From: UBA1738 sp045580145
GTDB taxonomy: Bacteria > Bacillota > Clostridia > UBA1381
DNA length: 12,663 nucleotides
Reading direction: 5' to 3'
NCBI GenBank assembly: GCA_045580145.1
Contig: JAZNNI010000031.1
Coordinates: 1 to 12,663 of the forward strand
Positions 5,748 through 12,663 of this stretch are shown here, piece by piece. The notes under the pieces are model-generated. The model was given only the letters and a program-made list of their open reading frames with translations. It was not told the origin of the DNA and ran no database searches. Each line of letters starts with the position of its first letter. Position 1 is the first letter of the stretch. Made by a program: the position numbers and the translations under genes.

Positions 5748-7007
5748 ATGTTGAAGGTTATCCCTATAAATGAAAATATAACGCTTAACTATATTCCTAT
5801 GACTAAACTTAAAACGACGTCGGTGGGACTATATATCCATAGAAATCTTAAAAAAGAAGAAGCATCAAAAAATGCAATACTTCCTCATATTTTAAAAAGA
5901 GGATGTAAGATGTGTAAAAATACTGCAGAAATAGCTCATTATCTTGAAAACCACTACGGAGCAAAATTTTCGGCGGGAATTTCAAAGCGTGGTGACGACC
6001 ATCTTTTATGCTTTGATTTTGAAAGTATTTCGGATAGGTACGCGCCAAACGGAGAAAAACTGACGGCTGGAATAGTAAAGCTTTTGCTGTCGATTGTATT
6101 TGATACAAAAGATAAGTTTGATGAGGATGTTTTTGAGCAGGAACGCAAAAACTCAATCACCAAGATAGAGAATATAATTAACGACAAGCGAATTTATGCG
6201 AACTATCGTTGTCAGGAGGAAATGACAAAGGGCGACCGGTTCAGTATTCCGCGTCTTGGATACGTGGAGGATATGAAGACTATGACTCCTGGCGCACTTT
6301 ATGAGTATTATAAGGAGTTGGTTTTAAGCTCGCCGATTGACATTTTTGTTTGCGGAGATACAAATATAGGAGATATTGAAGAAGATATAAGAAAATTTGT
6401 AAGTGGTTTTAGCTTTAAAAAAGCTGAAATGCCACGCTCCGGCATACTTAAAAAGAATTCACAGGTTAACAATGTTACCGAAAGACTCAGCGTTACTCAA
6501 GGGAAGCTTGCGATGGGATTTTTGACAGATGTTAAGGCAACAGACAGCGACTATTTTGCACTCGTGGTTGCAAATGCAATTTTTGGTGGCGGCGCACAGA
6601 GTAAGCTTTTCAATAATGTTCGCGAAAAATTAAGTCTTGCATACTATGCGGGCTCATTTATTGATAAGCATAAAGGCATTATGATGGTAAATGCAGGGAT
6701 TGAGTTTGATAATTTTGAAAAGGCATATTCCGAGACTATGGCACAGTTTGAAGAAATGAAAAAAGGAAATATAACTGATCTGGAGATTGAGTCAAGCAAG
6801 GGATTTTTAATTAACAGCCTAAATTCGTATTATGATGACCAAGGCTCACTCATTTCCTTTTATCTGGGCGAAAAAATAGGACAGACCTTTGCCGATATTG
6901 ACCAGTGCATAGAGCGTATAAAGCTTGTTACAAAAGAAGATGCGGCAAGAGTGATGTCGAAGGTGAAGCTTGACACAGTATACTTTCTTACAGGGAAGGA
7001 GGCATAA
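5748..7007 (+). CDS. ymfF: M16 peptidase-like protein, YmfF type, metal site lost
   Basis: A 419-residue member of the M16 (pitrilysin/mitochondrial processing peptidase) superfamily and partner of the next gene. The two-lobed fold is supported by the N-terminal core and by FGGGAQSKLFNNVREKLSLAYYAGS in the second half (about 280-303), typical of this family. Where active enzymes have HxxEH, this protein reads LPHILKRG (45-52), so the catalytic Glu and second His are replaced by Lys50 and Arg51. It should not bind zinc. In this family an inactive subunit commonly pairs with an active one, as in processing peptidase alpha/beta and AlbE/AlbF. AAGGAGA at 5734-5740 gives a 7-base spacer. Only 2 bases separate it from ymfH. 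No signal peptide is seen. The natural substrate of YmfF/YmfH is unknown to me. Confidence 0.88.
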   Translation: MLKVIPINENITLNYIPMTKLKTTSVGLYIHRNLKKEEASKNAILPHILKRGCKMCKNTAEIAHYLENHYGAKFSAGISKRGDDHLLCFDFESISDRYAPNGEKLTAGIVKLLLSIVFDTKDKFDEDVFEQERKNSITKIENIINDKRIYANYRCQEEMTKGDRFSIPRLGYVEDMKTMTPGALYEYYKELVLSSPIDIFVCGDTNIGDIEEDIRKFVSGFSFKKAEMPRSGILKKNSQVNNVTERLSVTQGKLAMGFLTDVKATDSDYFALVVANAIFGGGAQSKLFNNVREKLSLAYYAGSFIDKHKGIMMVNAGIEFDNFEKAYSETMAQFEEMKKGNITDLEIESSKGFLINSLNSYYDDQGSLISFYLGEKIGQTFADIDQCIERIKLVTKEDAARVMSKVKLDTVYFLTGKEA

Positions 7008-7009
7008 TT

Positions 7010-8293
7010 ATGGAAAGACTATATGATAAATTAACAGGCGAAAGTGTTTATTTCAAAAAGCACGAAAGCGGTCTTATGATATACATTATGCCGAGAAAAG
7101 GCTACAGCTCAAGCTATGCTATTTTTGGGACAAAATACGGGTCTGTGGACTCGGAATTTGTTGTGCCGGGCGAAACGGTAGCTACAAAGGTGCCGGACGG
7201 AATTGCGCACTACCTTGAGCATAAGATGTTTGACCAACCGGATGGAAGTAATGTTTTTGACAGATTTTCAAAATACGGCGGCGAGGCGAATGCCTTTACA
7301 AGCTTTAATATGACGGCATATCTTTTTTCAGCCACTGACCATTTTTATGAAAATCTTGAAACTTTGATGGACTATGTCCAGTCTCCATATTTTACGAAAG
7401 AAAGTGTAGAAAAGGAACGTGGAATTATAGGTCAGGAAATAAGAATGTATGATGATAATGCTCCGTGGCGGCTTTTCTTTAACTTCTTGGGACTTTTGTA
7501 TAACAATAACCCTGTAAAGCTTGATATTGCAGGAACTGTTGAAAGTATTGCAAATATTGACGATGACCTGCTTTATAAGTGTTATAATACATTTTATAAC
7601 CTGTCTAATATGACTCTTTTTGTTACGGGTGATTTAAATGTTGAAAAGACCTTGAAGGTAATTGAGAGAAATATTAAGAACAATGAACCATTCAACGAAG
7701 AAATAAAGCGAATTTATCCTGAAGAGCCTAAGGCTGTCGCAGGAAAATTCAAGGAGCAGACGATAAGTGTTGCAACACCTATGTTTATGCTTGGATGGAA
7801 GGATAATAACGTAGGCTATGGCGGAAAAAAGCTTCTTAAAAAGTCTATTGAAATGGAAATTATTATGGAGATGCTTTTTGGAAAAGGCTCTCCCTTATAT
7901 AATGACCTTTATGCCGAGGGCCTTATAAACCAGAATTTTTCCTATGAATATTCACCTCAGATAAGCTATGGATATACTGCGATTGACGGTGAAAGTAAAA
8001 GCCCTGAGGCTGTTCGTGAAAAGATAACGGATTATGTTGAAAAGCTGAGAAAAGATGGACTTTCAAAAGACGATTTTGAAAGAATAAAGAAAGTGATTTG
8101 GGGAGATTTCATTCGCTCATATAATGATATTGAGGGCTATGCACACAGCTTTTTGACAATGTCCTTTTTAGACATCAGTTATTTTGACTATTTCGACGAG
8201 TATCAGAAAATAACATTTGAAGATGTTGAGAAGAGATTTTTAGAACAGTTTGATAATGAATATTGCGTTATGTCGGTTATAAAGCCTGAATAA
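7010..8293 (+). CDS. ymfH: M16 zinc metallopeptidase, YmfH type, active site intact
   Basis: A 427-residue M16 peptidase. The inverted zinc motif HYLEH is at 67-71 (His67 and His71 ligands, Glu70 catalytic) in the context DGIAHYLEHKMFD. The third ligand is probably Glu143 in ERGIIGQEIRMYDD. ANAFTSFNMTAYLFSAT (94-110) is another hallmark of this subfamily. The protein has no secretion signal and is probably cytosolic. Its AAGGAGG ribosome site lies inside the end of ymfF, 2 bases before whose stop this gene's leader ends, so the two are translated together and are likely to form a heterodimer with one catalytic subunit. Related pairs process peptides (AlbE/AlbF in subtilosin maturation), but no precursor-peptide gene or radical SAM enzyme lies nearby, which argues for a housekeeping role here. 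Confidence 0.93.
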   Translation: MERLYDKLTGESVYFKKHESGLMIYIMPRKGYSSSYAIFGTKYGSVDSEFVVPGETVATKVPDGIAHYLEHKMFDQPDGSNVFDRFSKYGGEANAFTSFNMTAYLFSATDHFYENLETLMDYVQSPYFTKESVEKERGIIGQEIRMYDDNAPWRLFFNFLGLLYNNNPVKLDIAGTVESIANIDDDLLYKCYNTFYNLSNMTLFVTGDLNVEKTLKVIERNIKNNEPFNEEIKRIYPEEPKAVAGKFKEQTISVATPMFMLGWKDNNVGYGGKKLLKKSIEMEIIMEMLFGKGSPLYNDLYAEGLINQNFSYEYSPQISYGYTAIDGESKSPEAVREKITDYVEKLRKDGLSKDDFERIKKVIWGDFIRSYNDIEGYAHSFLTMSFLDISYFDYFDEYQKITFEDVEKRFLEQFDNEYCVMSVIKPE

Positions 8294-8297
8294 ATAA

Positions 8298-8333
8298 TGC
8301 CGCAGCTTTTGCTGAAATGCATCTGCTGCGGCA
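8298..8333. terminator. Shared terminator between convergent ymfH and rqcH
   Basis: TGCCGCAGC (8298-8306) and GCTGCGGCA (8325-8333) form a perfect 9-bp GC-rich stem over an 18-base loop. It is followed by CTTTTAT on the plus strand and by a TTATTTAT tract on the minus strand. It lies 4 bases after ymfH and 4 bases beyond the rqcH stop, so it probably serves both genes. The U-tracts are modest. Confidence 0.7.
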
Positions 8334-8336
8334 CTT

Positions 8337-10073
8337 TTATGCCTGCTCCATATTTTTTGGGGTTACATAAACTGTGTTATAGTTATCATAAATAACCATT
8401 CCCGGCTTTGCACCGTTTGGTTTTCTTACATTTTTAATTTGAGTGTAATCAACAGGAACCTGTGAAGATTCGCGGGCTTTTGAATAGTATGCGGCAAGTT
8501 GTGCCGCCTCCATAATAGTGGTGTCAGGTATATCCTTGTTAATGCCCAATTTTATCACAGTATGTGAGCCGTGAATTTTCTTGGTGTGGAACCATATATC
8601 GCTGGAATTTGAAAGCTTTAGTGTAAGAAAATCATTCTGAGTGTTGTTTTTACCTACAAATATGTCAAATCCGTCGCTTGATATAAAGTGCATCGGCTTA
8701 GACTCGATTTTTGCGCTCTTTTTACTGTTTTTCTGCTTGTGTAGATACCCTTCCTCCAAAAGCTCGGCACGTATGGCATTAAGGTCACTTTCAGATGTGG
8801 AGTTTTCAACAGCGGAAAGCGTGCTTTCGAGATAATCAATGTCGGAAAGTGTGGCCGACATCTGTTTTTTTACTTCAATTTCTGCGTTTTTCAGTTTGTT
8901 ATAGAGCTTGTAATAGCGCTGAGCATTTTTTGGCGCAGAAAGGGAGGGAAGAAGCTCGATTTCAATTTCGGGACTTCCTTCTTCGTAATAGTTTTCTAAG
9001 GTTACAGATGTCTCTCCGTCTGAAATTCTGTAAAGATTGGCGGTTAACAGGTCTCCGTAAATTTTATATTTTTCCTTGTTTTCGGCATCTTCAAGGGTTT
9101 TCTTCTGGATAACAAGCTTTTTTGAGCATCTTTCTATGTTGTTTCCTAAAAGCTTTGTAAGGTCAGCAGATTTTTGTTTCATCCGCTCTTTCTGGTCCCG
9201 CTCCCAGTAAAATTTATTTACAACCTCGCTCATAGACTCAAGGTATTCGACCTTAAAGCTATTTCCGTATTGGCATATTTTTGTTGCGGAAAAATCTATC
9301 GGGCGTCCAAAGTCATCAAAGATGATGCACGGAGAAAAAGCTATATTTTCTGCAAAACTCAAAAGCTTTGATGTAATTGCCTGCTTTTCGCTTTCAGAAA
9401 GCTCACCGCATACAAGTCCTGATTTTCCTGTCGCAGAAAAAACTATCTCGCGCGCCGTTATCGGACTTATTCCGGAAATCTCGAACATTATAACCTTTTC
9501 GCAAGGGAGACCCTCCTGAGAAAAATCAAGACATACATTTTTGATATTGTCAGACAGGATTGGAATTTTATTCTGTGCTGGCGGAAACTCGTAGGTGCAG
9601 CCGGGGAGTATTTGACGGACAGAGCTTAAAGTGAAATCTACGTGTTTAGCAGAGTCGATTATACGGTAGTCGCTCCCGCACAGGATTATATTTGAGTTCC
9701 TGCCCATAATTTCGACTATTAAATGCTTTGTGGTGAGGTCGCCAAGCTCATTATACGATTCTATGTCTATTTCTATAATTCTCTCAAGATTGGGTTGGGA
9801 AATCTTTATAATTTTTCCGCCTGATAAGTGTTTTCTTAAAAGCATACAAAACATTGGCGGAGTTTTGGGATTTTCTTTTGAAATTCCTGTGAAATGGACA
9901 CGGGCATTGTTGGCACTTGCACTAAGCACCAGCTTGAAGTTACCGGAAAAAGTACGAACCATAATTAAAAGCTCGTCTTTTTCGGGCTGATGTATTTTAT
10001 CAATCCTGCCTCCAAGCAGGCAGGAAGAGAGTTCTTCCACTGTTTTTTTTACACAAATTGTATCAAAAGCCAT
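8337..10073 (-). CDS. rqcH: Ribosome quality control protein RqcH (NFACT family)
   Basis: RqcH binds stalled 50S-nascent chain complexes and recruits tRNA-Ala to add C-terminal alanine tails that mark truncated proteins for degradation. The protein has 578 residues. The NFACT-N domain starts MAFDTICVKK and includes EIMGRNSN at 121-128, matching the Bacillus RqcH motif. Position 97-98 reads Glu-Arg instead of the usual Asp-Arg. A coiled-coil middle (about 300-430) is followed by the NFACT-R (DUF814) domain, with DIWFHTKKIHGSHTVI and PVDYTQIKNVRKPNGAKPGMV near the C-terminus. I chose the ATG at 10073, preceded by CGGAGGA (10081-10087). The frame continues 17 codons upstream through the promoter, but those are not translated. 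Older annotations call this family fibronectin-binding protein. It diverges from yicC, consistent with the Bacillus yloA-yloC neighbourhood. Confidence 0.95.
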   Translation of the reverse strand: MAFDTICVKKTVEELSSCLLGGRIDKIHQPEKDELLIMVRTFSGNFKLVLSASANNARVHFTGISKENPKTPPMFCMLLRKHLSGGKIIKISQPNLERIIEIDIESYNELGDLTTKHLIVEIMGRNSNIILCGSDYRIIDSAKHVDFTLSSVRQILPGCTYEFPPAQNKIPILSDNIKNVCLDFSQEGLPCEKVIMFEISGISPITAREIVFSATGKSGLVCGELSESEKQAITSKLLSFAENIAFSPCIIFDDFGRPIDFSATKICQYGNSFKVEYLESMSEVVNKFYWERDQKERMKQKSADLTKLLGNNIERCSKKLVIQKKTLEDAENKEKYKIYGDLLTANLYRISDGETSVTLENYYEEGSPEIEIELLPSLSAPKNAQRYYKLYNKLKNAEIEVKKQMSATLSDIDYLESTLSAVENSTSESDLNAIRAELLEEGYLHKQKNSKKSAKIESKPMHFISSDGFDIFVGKNNTQNDFLTLKLSNSSDIWFHTKKIHGSHTVIKLGINKDIPDTTIMEAAQLAAYYSKARESSQVPVDYTQIKNVRKPNGAKPGMVIYDNYNTVYVTPKNMEQA

Positions 10074-10095
10074 AATTTTTTCCTCCGATTTATGT

Positions 10096-10124
10096 ATTAT
10101 ACCATAAAAATGGAAGAAAATCAA
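10096..10124 (-). promoter_or_regulatory. Promoter of rqcH
   Basis: On the minus strand, TTGATT (10124-10119) is followed after exactly 17 bases by a perfect TATAAT (10101-10096), with TGG just before it as an extended -10. The predicted start near 10089 puts the CGGAGGA ribosome site almost at the mRNA 5' end, which fits the ATG at 10073. Confidence 0.85.
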
Positions 10125-10173
10125 AAAAAATTAAAGAATTTTCAAAAAAACTATGTTAATTTTGAAAATTTTA

Positions 10174-10182
10174 TGGTATAAT
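10174..10182 (+). promoter_or_regulatory. Extended -10 promoter of the yicC operon
   Basis: TGGTATAAT gives a perfect -10 with the TG extension. No good -35 is found 16-18 bases upstream, so the extension may compensate. The start would be near 10189, giving about 25 bases of leader before the GTG at 10214. The element sits in the same 14-bp context as the rqcH -10, mirrored. Confidence 0.75.
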
Positions 10183-10213
10183 GATAAGAATAATGATAAA
10201 GTGGGTGAAGTTT

Positions 10214-11092
10214 GTGTTAAAAAGTATGACAGGCTATGGCAGAAATGAAGCCATTGTGGGCGGAAAAAAGATTTTATGTGAGATAAAATCGGTAAATCAC
10301 CGCTATTCTGATTATTCAATAAAGGTTCCAAAATACTACGGCTTTTTGGAGGATAAGGTGCGTGAATTTGTTTCAAAGCACGTATCAAGAGGAAAGGTCG
10401 ATGTATACATAGGAATTGAAAGCTACGGCGAGGCGGATAAGGAAATTGTGGTAAATAAGGAGCTTGCTAAAAGCTATCTTGAAGCTCTTTACAGTCTTCG
10501 TGATGAATTTGATCTCCGAGACGACATCTCGGTAAACAGCGTATCGAGGTATCCTGACATCTTTGTTCAGGAGCGCAAAGAGGAAGATGAGGAGGAAATC
10601 TGGGAGAGTGTTAAAACTGTTTTAGAGCCGGCACTTGAGTCCTTTACTGCTATGCGTATGCGTGAGGGAGAGAGAATTCAGAAAGACCTCGAGATGCGCG
10701 TTGAATTTATGAGAACTCTTGCAGGAAAGATAGATGAGCGCTCGCCTGAGACTGTCAAGGAGTATCGCGAGAGGCTTTATGAAAAAATCAAGGAAGTTCT
10801 TGAAGAAAAGGATATAGATGACCAGAGGGTACTTACCGAGGTTGCAATTTTTGCAGATAAGGTTGCAGTGAACGAAGAGATGGTTCGCCTTTCAAGTCAT
10901 TTTGAGGAATTTCATACAATTTGCGCATCGGGTGAGCCTGCAGGAAGAAAGCTCGACTTTTTGATTCAGGAAATCAACAGAGAAATCAATACAACAGGCT
11001 CAAAGGCAAGTGATATAGAAATTGCAAAAATTGTTGTTGACCTAAAAGCAGAAACAGAGAAGCTGCGTGAACAGGTACAGAACATAGAGTAG
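10214..11092 (+). CDS. yicC: YicC family endoribonuclease-like protein
   Basis: A 292-residue YicC/YloC family protein. The N-terminal signature LKSMTGYGR is followed by EIKSVNHRYSD (about residues 24-34). The C-terminal DUF1732 part carries EEFHTICASGEPAGRKLDFLIQEINRE and ends NTTGSKASDIEIAKIVVDLKAETEKLREQVQNIE-like, the standard family end. E. coli YicC has been described as an endoribonuclease involved in small-RNA turnover; activity here is by family inference. I chose GTG 10214, which puts the MTGYGR signature at residues 4-9 and has AGTGGGTGA 5 bases upstream. Earlier in-frame ATGs at 10181 and 10193 overlap the -10 or predicted mRNA start and lack ribosome sites. It heads a compact operon: remA follows after 10 bases, and the remA ribosome site overlaps the yicC stop. 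Confidence 0.93.
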   Translation: MLKSMTGYGRNEAIVGGKKILCEIKSVNHRYSDYSIKVPKYYGFLEDKVREFVSKHVSRGKVDVYIGIESYGEADKEIVVNKELAKSYLEALYSLRDEFDLRDDISVNSVSRYPDIFVQERKEEDEEEIWESVKTVLEPALESFTAMRMREGERIQKDLEMRVEFMRTLAGKIDERSPETVKEYRERLYEKIKEVLEEKDIDDQRVLTEVAIFADKVAVNEEMVRLSSHFEEFHTICASGEPAGRKLDFLIQEINREINTTGSKASDIEIAKIVVDLKAETEKLREQVQNIE

Positions 11093-11102
11093 GAGGCGGA
11101 TT

Positions 11103-11354
11103 ATGAGCTTAATTAATATCGGATTTGGAAACATCGTTTTATCTGAAAAGGTTGTTGCGGTTATAAGCCCCGAATCTGCGCCTATAAAAAGAGTAATCCG
11201 CGAAGCAGAGGAAAAGGGAAAGCTAATAAATGCAACATATGGCAGACGAACACGAGCAGTTATAGTTACAGATTCTGACCACATAATACTGTCGGCACTT
11301 CAGCCGGAAACAATATCTAACAGATTGGTTCAGGAGGAAGCGCAGGATGAGTAA
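11103..11354 (+). CDS. remA: RemA family DNA-binding regulator (DUF370)
   Basis: An 83-residue RemA/YlzA protein. In Bacillus subtilis, RemA forms ring-like oligomers that wrap DNA and activates biofilm matrix and osmoprotection genes. The diagnostic stretches are LINIGFGNIV near the start, ISPESAPIKR (21-30), and NATYGRRTRAVIVTDSDHIILSALQPETI (43-71). Arg48, Arg49 and Arg51 lie in the DNA-binding loop region. Length matches the family. AGGAGG (11091-11096) overlaps the yicC stop and lies 6 bases from ATG. Its last 8 bases overlap gmk. The same neighbours surround remA in Bacillus, so the position is ancestral. Target genes in this organism are unknown. Confidence 0.95.
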   Translation: MSLINIGFGNIVLSEKVVAVISPESAPIKRVIREAEEKGKLINATYGRRTRAVIVTDSDHIILSALQPETISNRLVQEEAQDE

Positions 11355-11940
11355 GGGTTCACTTTTTGTAATATCAGGTCCGTCGGGAACGGGAAAAGGA
11401 ACATTGTGTGCAGAGCTTTTAAAAGAAGATAACATCTTTCTTTCAGTTTCGGCTACAACTCGTGACAAACGAGTAGGAGAAACCGAAGGTGTTACATATT
11501 ATTATATCTCTGTGGAAAAATTTAAGAGTATGATTGAAAACGGTGAGGTGCTTGAGTATGCAGTATATAGCGGAAATTATTATGGCACACCGAAAAAAGC
11601 TGTGACTGAAATGCTGGAAAGCGGGAAAAATGTTATTTTGGAAATTGAGGCTCAAGGTGCATTAAAGGTAAAAGCCCTGATGCCCGAGGCGGTACTTATT
11701 TTCGTTGTTCCGCCTTCAATAAAGGAACTAAGAAAGCGCCTTTTAGAGCGCGGAAGAGAGGATAGCGACGAGATTGAACGTCGCATCGAGGCGGCAAAGT
11801 GGGAATTTTCACAATCGCCGCAATATAATTATGTTATAGTTAACGATGACCTGGACAAATGTATCAGCGAAACGTTAGGTATTATAAAGGCAACAAACGA
11901 CAGACAGCAGATGATAGAAAAGTTGTTAAAAGAAATTTAA
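11347..11940 (+). CDS. gmk: Guanylate kinase
   Basis: Guanylate kinase converts GMP and ATP to GDP and ADP, an essential step in guanine nucleotide supply. The 197 residues carry the P-loop GPSGTGKGT at 11-19, the GMP-binding SATTRDKRVGETEGVTYYY segment (35-53), EYAVYSGNYYGTP (about 70-82), and EIEAQGALKVK before the VPPS lid region. RGREDSDEIERRIEAA holds the usual arginines. Length is normal for bacteria (about 200). ATG lies inside the end of remA (ATGAGTAA overlap of 8 bases), with AGGAGG at 11333-11338, so translation is coupled. Its own TAA is part of the Shine-Dalgarno sequence for rpoZ. Confidence 0.97.
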   Translation: MSKGSLFVISGPSGTGKGTLCAELLKEDNIFLSVSATTRDKRVGETEGVTYYYISVEKFKSMIENGEVLEYAVYSGNYYGTPKKAVTEMLESGKNVILEIEAQGALKVKALMPEAVLIFVVPPSIKELRKRLLERGREDSDEIERRIEAAKWEFSQSPQYNYVIVNDDLDKCISETLGIIKATNDRQQMIEKLLKEI

Positions 11941-11954
11941 GGAGAGATGCTATT

Positions 11955-12170
11955 ATGATGATTAAACCAGGAATTAGTGCACTTGAAAAATGTGTAGAGG
12001 ACGGATGCAGATATGTCCTCGTTACAATGGCTGCAAAAAGAGCAAGAATGCTCGGCAAAAATGATGATTGTATGGTTTCCTGTGATTCAGAAAATCCTGT
12101 TTCAAAGGCTGTTATGGAGATTTCCTGCGGAAAAATCGGACATAAACCGATAAACTTTGAAGAGAAATAA
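11955..12170 (+). CDS. rpoZ: RNA polymerase omega subunit
   Basis: The omega subunit helps assemble and stabilise the beta' subunit of RNA polymerase. The 71 residues carry the family pattern: MMIKPGISALEKCVEDGCRYVLVTMAAKRARML, with the AAKRAR segment conserved in omega, then NPVSKAVMEISCGKI. Length is typical of Clostridia. I chose ATG 11955 (a second ATG follows directly) after AAGGAGAG at 11939-11946, which overlaps the gmk stop. The frame runs further upstream inside gmk but without a ribosome site. Placement directly after gmk is a widely conserved pairing. Confidence 0.93.
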   Translation: MMIKPGISALEKCVEDGCRYVLVTMAAKRARMLGKNDDCMVSCDSENPVSKAVMEISCGKIGHKPINFEEK

Positions 12171-12188
12171 TTTGGAGGTAAAATTTCC

Positions 12189-12663
12189 TTGATTGCAGAG
12201 GTAATTGTTAATTACAGGTCAAAAAGTGTTGATAAGGTGTTTGATTATGCTGTCCCGGAGGAACTTGCGGGAAATATTTGTGTGGGTTCTTGTGTGATAG
12301 TACCTTTTGGCACACGGAATAGGCTGCAAGAGGCTTATGTTATGGCTGTCAAGGAAAAATCTTCTGCAAAAAACTTGAAATCAGTTTTGCGTATAGCAAA
12401 GGATATTCGCCTGTTTGATGAAAAACAGCTTGAGCTTATTAACTGGATGCGTGAGGAGTATCTTGTTACGTATCTTGATATAATTCATACACTTGCACCG
12501 AGCGGGACGAGTGTTAAACAGGAGGAATGGGTTGTCCTTTTAGATGCTTCTAAGGCGAAAAAGGATGACAAAATTGTAAATGTTATTCTGGAAAACGGTG
12601 GTGCGGTTGAGATAAACCGACTGATGGGATTTTTTGAGGGAAATATAAAAAATCTTATTTCAA
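12189..12663 (+). CDS. priA: Primosomal protein N' (replication restart helicase PriA), 3' truncated by window edge
   Basis: PriA recognises stalled replication forks and reloads the replicative helicase. The window holds the first 158 residues, corresponding to the N-terminal 3'-DNA-binding domain and the start of the winged-helix domain. The signature is IAEVIVNYRSKSVDKVFDYAVPEEL, then VGSCVIVPFGTRNRLQEAYVM and WMREEYLVTYLDIIHTLAPSG. The helicase motifs lie beyond the window. Start TTG 12189 has TGGAGGT (12173-12179) at a 9-base distance, and the resulting N-terminus (MIAEV) matches the family; no ATG fits. In Bacillus subtilis coaBC stands between rpoZ and priA; here they are separated by only 18 bases. 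Confidence 0.95.
   Translation, partial: MIAEVIVNYRSKSVDKVFDYAVPEELAGNICVGSCVIVPFGTRNRLQEAYVMAVKEKSSAKNLKSVLRIAKDIRLFDEKQLELINWMREEYLVTYLDIIHTLAPSGTSVKQEEWVVLLDASKAKKDDKIVNVILENGGAVEINRLMGFFEGNIKNLIS

Larger units (their letters stand above)
10096..10182. repeat. 14-bp inverted repeat holding both divergent -10 elements
   Basis: ATTATACCATAAAA (10096-10109) is the exact reverse complement of TTTTATGGTATAAT (10169-10182), with 59 AT-rich bases between. Each arm contains one TGGTATAAT element, facing outward, for rqcH and yicC. Confidence 0.8.

Noticed and set aside
5937..5951. HYLEN in YmfF as a modified HxxEH zinc site
   Set aside because: Aligned with YmfH, the metal site corresponds to HILKR at residues 47-51. 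HYLEN at 64-68 is in the next helix.
10074..10124. 17-codon N-terminal extension of RqcH
   Set aside because: It runs through the -10 element and the predicted transcription start. ATG 10073 has CGGAGGA at 7 bases and the family N-terminus MAFD.
1..12663. CRISPR arrays, insertion sequences, tRNA or rRNA genes
   Set aside because: No regularly spaced repeats, no transposase or integrase, and no tRNA/rRNA signatures were found on reading both strands.

Overview
The window looks like a chromosomal segment of a low-GC, endospore-forming Firmicute of the class Clostridia, possibly an anaerobic gut lineage. The reasons are strong AGGAGG-type ribosome binding sites, an intact sporulation sigma factor with a SigK-type pro-sequence, the spore protease Gpr, the Firmicute peptidase pair YmfF/YmfH, and the core gene order rqcH <-> yicC-remA-gmk-rpoZ-priA.

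Region 1 (1-3620) is accessory. The tail of an unrecognised gene overlaps a WYL-domain transcription regulator. After a 114-bp gap with two operator-like inverted repeats comes a tightly coupled pair of uncharacterised genes. One is a 350-residue coiled-coil protein. The other is a 444-residue protein whose N-terminal part carries a PD-(D/E)XK-nuclease-like motif pattern and whose middle and C-terminal parts are hydrophobic/glycine-rich and then coiled-coil. A strong symmetrical hairpin overlaps its stop codon and closes the block. The layout (WYL regulator, operator, compact two-gene cassette with a putative nuclease) resembles regulated defence or conflict cassettes. This is the best candidate here for an undescribed system.

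Region 2 (3621-4018) has no protein gene but is dense in structure. It holds an 11-bp tandem repeat of a small palindrome, a structured RNA ending in a strong intrinsic terminator, and two further hairpins. The last feature is a perfect 11-bp hairpin that buries the ribosome binding site of sigK. This looks like an unusually elaborate leader, or a stand-alone small RNA followed by a translationally masked leader.

Region 3 (4019-8333) holds sigK, gpr and a separate operon with its own promoter encoding the M16 peptidase-like pair YmfF (metal site lost) and YmfH (HxxEH intact). A hairpin between the convergent ymfH and rqcH serves both.

Region 4 (8337-12663) is core housekeeping. rqcH (ribosome quality control) is on the minus strand and diverges from yicC-remA-gmk-rpoZ-priA across a 140-bp region. 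In that region the two -10 elements sit in a perfect 14-bp mirrored repeat. The operon is very compact: remA and gmk overlap, and Shine-Dalgarno sequences overlap upstream stop codons. It links RNA turnover, matrix regulation, GMP phosphorylation, RNA polymerase omega and replication restart. coaBC, which lies between rpoZ and priA in Bacillus subtilis, is absent at that place. priA runs off the window end.
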